NCBI GenBank assembly: GCA_016930015.1
Contig: JAFGHR010000036.1
Coordinates: 1 to 53,197, forward strand
Length of the DNA stretch: 53,197 bases
Reading direction: 5' to 3'
DNA from: Anaerolineae bacterium
GTDB taxonomy: Bacteria; Chloroflexota; Anaerolineae; Aggregatilineales; Aggregatilineaceae
Shown: one piece after another, positions 49,579 to 53,197 of the stretch
Numbering within the stretch: the stretch's first letter is position 1
How the letters are laid out: the number at the start of each line of letters is the position of its first letter
Translations under genes and position numbers: made by a program
Notes under the pieces: model-generated
The model's database searches: none
Told to the model about the DNA's origin: nothing
What the model saw: the letters and a program-made list of their open reading frames with translations, nothing else

Positions 49579-50367
49579 TCACGGGCGCTCGAATGCGTAC
49601 TCCATGACAACGATCTGCTCTCGTAAATAGTGTACGACATTGTATCCCGGCGGTGAAACCGGGTCATATTCGGGCCGTTCTGCCCACGGGCGCCACGCGT
49701 ATTGAAAGGCGCAGCTAGGCGCACACACATACGTGATGCCGTCACGCACGATCTGGCTGCTGCGGTGCAGGTGCCCGAAAAACACGGCCCGCAGCCGGTC
49801 GCGGGCGGGCAGCAGCGCCGTATGCAGCGCGTCCCCGTTCACCAGGATCATGTTTTCATCCAGCCAGGGCAGCGCCATCGGGAACGGGACGAAATGCATG
49901 AGCACCGTCAGCGGCGGGCCGTCGGGCTGCGCTTCGCGGCGTATCCATTCAAGCTGCGCATTCGATAGTTTCCCCTGGGGTTGGGGCACGTCGGGCGTGT
50001 GCGCGTCCAGCACCAGGAAACGCTCGCCGTTCACCTCAAATGTATAATCGAGCGGCGTACCCGGATCACCGCCCGTTGCACCGAGCACTTTCCGTAACAG
50101 GGCGCGGTCGTCGTGATTGCCGTTGACGTAGTATACGGGCGCGTTCAGCCGCGCCAGGATGCCCGCCGCCAGTTCGATCGATTCCGCGCTGCCATCGTCG
50201 GACACGTCGCCGGAATGCAGCACAAAATCGGGCTGGATGGGGAAGGCGTTGATCGTCTTGACGGCGCGTTCCAGCGCGTTATATACGTTGGTGCTGTGCT
50301 TGGTGGTGTCGCGGGTGGGGCCGATGTGCGAATCGGTTATGTGGATGAAGGTCAGGATTGGCTGCAT
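49579..50367 (-). CDS. Calcineurin-type metallophosphoesterase (Icc/CpdA-like)
   Basis: 262 residues from the ATG at 50367; the upstream in-frame start at 50388 adds seven residues with no family match. The five metal-binding blocks are in order: 'FIHITDSHIGP' (D-x-H), 'HSGDVSDDG' (GD), 'YYVNGNHDDRALL' (GNHD), 'VLMHFVPFP' (H) and 'VFFGHLHRSSQ' (GHxH). The family hydrolyses phosphodiesters, including cyclic nucleotides in the CpdA branch. Substrate unknown. It probably forms an operon with the downstream htrA-like gene. Confidence 0.88.
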   Translation of the reverse strand: MQPILTFIHITDSHIGPTRDTTKHSTNVYNALERAVKTINAFPIQPDFVLHSGDVSDDGSAESIELAAGILARLNAPVYYVNGNHDDRALLRKVLGATGGDPGTPLDYTFEVNGERFLVLDAHTPDVPQPQGKLSNAQLEWIRREAQPDGPPLTVLMHFVPFPMALPWLDENMILVNGDALHTALLPARDRLRAVFFGHLHRSSQIVRDGITYVCAPSCAFQYAWRPWAERPEYDPVSPPGYNVVHYLREQIVVMEYAFERP

Positions 50368-50469
50368 GGGACCTCGCCGGGGACTCAAAGGACGGATGGT
50401 TAACCAATGCGCCAGGGACTATCTCGGCGCGAAAACAGGTTTGGTTTTGCCGGGGCTGGTGACTCAAAA

Positions 50470-50560
50470 CCCCATAATATTCCTCCCCGTCGGGTGCATG
50501 TGCCCAAGTCCCCCGTCTAGCTTGGCTGGAAGGGGGATTTAGGGGGAAGGCGTTGTTCAA
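50470..50560 (+). mobile_element. Family R MITE-like repeat, truncated copy
   Basis: The core from AGTCCCCCGTCTAGCTTGGC (50507) to GGAAGGCGTT (50554) matches the copies at 16416 and 40213, with one or two changes. Terminal repeats are not found. It lies in the 203-base gap between the RfbH-type gene end (50571) and the metallophosphoesterase start, and may double as a terminator hairpin. Confidence 0.65.
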
Positions 50561-50570
50561 AAATCCACGA

Positions 50571-51893
50571 TCATGTGCTGCGCAAGTCCTTACACGCGGC
50601 GTGCAGCGTCTCGATCATGTACATGATGTGCGCCGGAGTCAGGCCCGGATACACGCCGATCCAGAAGGTCTGGTTCATGATCGTGTCGGTGACGGCCAGG
50701 TCGCCTACCACGCGGTGCGGGATACCCGCGTAGGCGGGTTGGCGCAGCAGGTTACCGCCAAACAGCAGCCGTGTGCCGATCTTACGCTCGTTCAGATACT
50801 GCACCAGGGCGTTACGCGAAAATGGCGCGGTGTCGCGCACGGTGATCAAAAAGCCGAACCAGCTTGGGGTGCTGTTGGGCGTGGCTTCCGGCAGAATAAA
50901 AAATTCTTCCAGCGGTTCAAGCGCGTCACGCAGCGTTTGCCAGTTTTGCCGCCGCACATCGATGAAGTGGGGCAGCTTTTTCAACTGCGCAACACCGATC
51001 GCGGCCTGCATATCGGTCACTTTGAGGTTGTAGCCGATGTGCGAATAGATGTACTTGTGATCGTAACCGTGCGGCAGATCGCCTAACTGCCAGTCGAAGC
51101 GTTTGCCGCAGGTGTTATCGTTGCCGGGCGCACACCAGCAGTCGCGCCCCCAATCGCGGAACGATTCGGCCAGTTTTTTCAGGGCGGGCCGGTCGGTAAG
51201 CACCGCGCCGCCTTCGCCCATCGTGATGTGGTGCGCCGGGTAAAAACTAACGGTCGCCAGGTCGCCAAAACCGCCCGTGTACCGGTCGTGGTATTTCGCG
51301 CCCAGCGCATCACAGTTATCCTCGATCAGCCACAGGTTGTGTTTTTGGGCGAGCGCGGTCACGGCGTCCAGGTCGAACGGGTTGCCGAGCGTATGCGCCA
51401 GGATAATCGCGCGCGTGCGCGGCCCGACCGCTTCTTCCAGGCGGTCCACGTTGGCGTTATACGTTTTGAGCTCGACGTCTACAAACACCGGCACGAGTTG
51501 ATTTTGCAGGATCGGGTTGACCGTGGTCGGGAACCCGGCGGCGACCGTGATCACTTCGTCGCCCGGCTGAAGCTGGCGATCACCCAGGGTAGGCGAGGTC
51601 AGGCACGACACGGCCAGCAGATTCGCCGACGACCCGCTGTTGACCAGCAGCGCGTGCCGCAGGTTCAAAAATTGGGCCAGTTTACGCTCAAATTCCTCGC
51701 CAAAGCGCCCGGTCGTCAGCCAGAAATCCAGCGATGCATCGATCAGGTAGGCGAGGTCTTCGGCATCGAACACGCGCCCGGATACCGGGACCGGTGTTTC
51801 GCCGGGGACAAAGTCCCGCTCCGGCCACGCGTGGTCGTGGTACGTGCTGACGAGATCGAGAATTTGTTTGCGCAGGGAATCAGCGGACGTCAT
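50571..51893 (-). CDS. rfbH: RfbH/DdhC-type CDP-4-keto-6-deoxyglucose-3-dehydrase
   Basis: 440 residues from the ATG at 51893 with GGAGG six bases upstream; the frame to 51929 covers that site. This PMP-dependent, [2Fe-2S] enzyme (E1) removes the C3 hydroxyl of CDP-4-keto-6-deoxyglucose on the way to 3,6-dideoxyhexoses of surface glycans. Diagnostic features are a His in place of the PLP lysine (H221 in '[13 protein letters not shown]') and the cluster ligands C194, C252, C254 and C262, whose spacing C-x57-C-x1-C-x7-C is exactly that of E1. '[13 protein letters not shown]' and '[18 protein letters not shown]' are family signatures. It overlaps the upstream reductase gene by 14 bases. Its reductase partner E3 is not in the window. 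Confidence 0.94.
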   Translation of the reverse strand: MTSADSLRKQILDLVSTYHDHAWPERDFVPGETPVPVSGRVFDAEDLAYLIDASLDFWLTTGRFGEEFERKLAQFLNLRHALLVNSGSSANLLAVSCLTSPTLGDRQLQPGDEVITVAAGFPTTVNPILQNQLVPVFVDVELKTYNANVDRLEEAVGPRTRAIILAHTLGNPFDLDAVTALAQKHNLWLIEDNCDALGAKYHDRYTGGFGDLATVSFYPAHHITMGEGGAVLTDRPALKKLAESFRDWGRDCWCAPGNDNTCGKRFDWQLGDLPHGYDHKYIYSHIGYNLKVTDMQAAIGVAQLKKLPHFIDVRRQNWQTLRDALEPLEEFFILPEATPNSTPSWFGFLITVRDTAPFSRNALVQYLNERKIGTRLLFGGNLLRQPAYAGIPHRVVGDLAVTDTIMNQTFWIGVYPGLTPAHIMYMIETLHAACKDLRST

Positions 51894-52761
51894 TCTGAGC
51901 CTCCAGCATGGCGCGTAAACCGGCGGCATACCCCGGCATCTGCCGGTTGAGCGCGGTTTCCACTTTGCTTACGAGCATTCCGGCTTGCAGCGGGCGCGCC
52001 GCGATCTGGCCGAATTCGTGCGTTTCGACCGGCTGGATCAGGTCGGCGTCCAGGTCGAACGCCCTGGCCGCTTCGACGGCGAAGTCGTAGCGGCTCGCCA
52101 ACTCACGCCCGACCACGTTGTACACACCGCTCGCGCCCTGGTCCACCAGGTCGAGCACCGCGCGGGCCAGGTCCGGGGCGTGGGTCGGGCTGCCAACCTG
52201 ATCGACCGGGACACGCATGGGCTGTTGGTCGCCCAGGGTGCGGATCAGCCGGTTGACGAAGTTTTTGCCCTGCGATTCCCAGCCGTAGACTACGGTGGTA
52301 CGGATGATGAGCGCCTGCGGTGCGCACAGCGCGATCAGGTGTTCGGCGGCGAGTTTCTGGCGGCCATATTCGTTGATCGGGTTGGCCGGATCGTCTTCGG
52401 TGTACGGACCGGCGCGGCCATCGAAAATGTAGTCCGACGAAAAATACACCAGTTTGGCCTGGATCGCGTTGGCGGCGTTGATCATGCTTTTCAGCCCGGC
52501 GACGTTGGTCGCGTAACCTTCGTCCGGGTGCGCCTCGACGTAGTCCACGTTAGTCAGCGAGGCCGGGATCACGATCGTGCGCGGCTTGACGTCGGCCAAC
52601 ACGTCACGAATGCTGGCCGGATCACACAGATCAAGCCGGAGCATGTCCGGGCGGGCGTGCGCGCGGTAGGTGCCGACAGCGGAGCCGCCGCGCGCGGTAA
52701 GCGCTCGCTGAATGTGTTCGCCAACTTGCCCGGATGCACCAACGATCAGTGTTTTTGACAT
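51880..52761 (-). CDS. RmlD-like NAD(P)-dependent sugar reductase
   Basis: 293 residues. An extended SDR of the RmlD (dTDP-4-dehydrorhamnose reductase) group: '[17 protein letters not shown]' for cofactor binding, '[27 protein letters not shown]', '[39 protein letters not shown]' with the catalytic Tyr-x3-Lys, and '[11 protein letters not shown]'. It would reduce the 4-keto group of a nucleotide-activated 6-deoxy sugar. With the overlapping RfbH-type gene it probably completes a dideoxy- or deoxysugar. Whether the nucleotide is CDP, dTDP or GDP cannot be read from the sequence. Confidence 0.88.
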   Translation of the reverse strand: MSKTLIVGASGQVGEHIQRALTARGGSAVGTYRAHARPDMLRLDLCDPASIRDVLADVKPRTIVIPASLTNVDYVEAHPDEGYATNVAGLKSMINAANAIQAKLVYFSSDYIFDGRAGPYTEDDPANPINEYGRQKLAAEHLIALCAPQALIIRTTVVYGWESQGKNFVNRLIRTLGDQQPMRVPVDQVGSPTHAPDLARAVLDLVDQGASGVYNVVGRELASRYDFAVEAARAFDLDADLIQPVETHEFGQIAARPLQAGMLVSKVETALNRQMPGYAAGLRAMLEAQNDVR

Positions 52762-52830
52762 AGGGTTCGCCTGTGGATTGTAGCATTAACCGGCGGACGG
52801 AATCCGCCACGAAGTATACATTACCGCTGC

Positions 52831-53133
52831 GTGATCCCCAAATACGCGGTTAGGCAGGGCTGGTTTGGGATGCGGAATGTGGGTATAACATCTTTCATCA
52901 TGGTGGACACGCACGAAATCGGGGTAAGACAATGGTTTCATGTCAAAATGGATGCTCTCGCTGGCGGAAAGCATGAAGGTGTTATGATACGGCAGATAGC
53001 TGATTTTGCTCCCGATGATGTTGAAGCAGGCGTTGGACTGATCTTGCAGGATGGCGACGGACGTTATTTGTTTATTCTGGCGGGCACCCGCCACCACTGC
53101 CCACCGGGCACACTAGTTAACCTTCGTAATTAG
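52831..53133 (+). pseudogene. Truncated Nudix-like fragment or small hypothetical protein
   Basis: A 100-residue frame near the right window edge. The C-terminal 40 residues, 'AGVGLILQDGDGRYLFILAGTRHHCPPGT', resemble the start of a Nudix hydrolase, where the GX5EX7REUXEE box should follow. Instead the frame stops after 'LVNLRN'. No other frame restores a Nudix box in the remaining 64 bases. So it may be a broken gene, or unrelated. Start codon unclear (ATG 52831, 52873 or 52900); no strong ribosome site. Confidence 0.35.
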
Positions 53134-53197
53134 GGGAGAAGGCAAATGCCCCCGTCCCCGCCAGGATCAGGCAGGCATCCGATGAGCCAACTGACGA

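Overview
The window reads as a GC-rich chromosome segment from a member of the Chloroflexota, probably Anaerolineae-like. This is inferred from gene style: beta-propeller/WD40, HEAT, FHA and bacterial-SH3 proteins, Thr/Pro-rich 'TPTPTATRTP' linkers, GTG/TTG starts mixed with strong GGAGG ribosome sites, and a GAAC-N4-GTTC type LexA-like box. No rRNA, tRNA, integrase, transposase or CRISPR array was seen.

Layout. (1) 1-6.8 kb: envelope and signalling genes on the + strand: a partial beta-propeller, two small multi-helix membrane proteins, a large PP2C-like/FN3/SH3 membrane protein and a TPR membrane protein. (2) 6.9-23.7 kb: mostly housekeeping genes: polysaccharide deacetylase, a secreted calcium-repeat protein, gyrA, a serine-palmitoyltransferase-like enzyme, a small LexA-type DNA-binding protein, a renalase-like flavoprotein, a family 2 glycosyltransferase, a DMT transporter, gpmA and a HEAT-repeat protein. 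Two MITE-like elements with target duplications lie in gaps here. (3) 23.8-44.5 kb: a phage-morphogenesis gene set in a very unusual form. Small and large terminase and an HK97 portal are followed by a HEAT protein, a TIR-HEAT protein, a secreted LysM protein and a second TIR-HEAT protein. Then comes a fused prohead protease/major capsid gene. Six divergent-strand FHA/zinc-ribbon genes follow. Last come a head-tail connector, a tail-completion-like protein, a LamG-bearing tail or baseplate protein, a fibre-like protein, a duplicated-domain protein and a small membrane protein. (4) 44.5-53.2 kb: minus-strand sugar-nucleotide genes (GDP-fucose synthase, phosphohexomutase, RfbH-type 3-dehydrase, RmlD-like reductase) with a WD40 protein, an HtrA protease and a metallophosphoesterase.

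The main result is region 3. The terminase block and the protease-capsid block are about 8 kb apart, yet each is preceded by a related regulatory cassette. Each cassette has dyad operators built on TAACTGT/ACAGTTA and CTGTCACAG, then an AGACA -35-like element, then GAAC-N4-GTGC abutting a TAAAMT -10. A similar GAAC-N4-GTTC box lies upstream of the stand-alone LexA-type DNA-binding protein at 16.8 kb. No tail tube, tape measure, integrase, replication or lysis gene is present, and base composition looks like the host. I therefore infer a domesticated, co-regulated and possibly damage-inducible capsid or gene-transfer-agent-like system. It appears wired to TIR (candidate NADase) and FHA (phosphothreonine-reading) signalling proteins. 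The assembly of parts is read from sequence; the function is inference.
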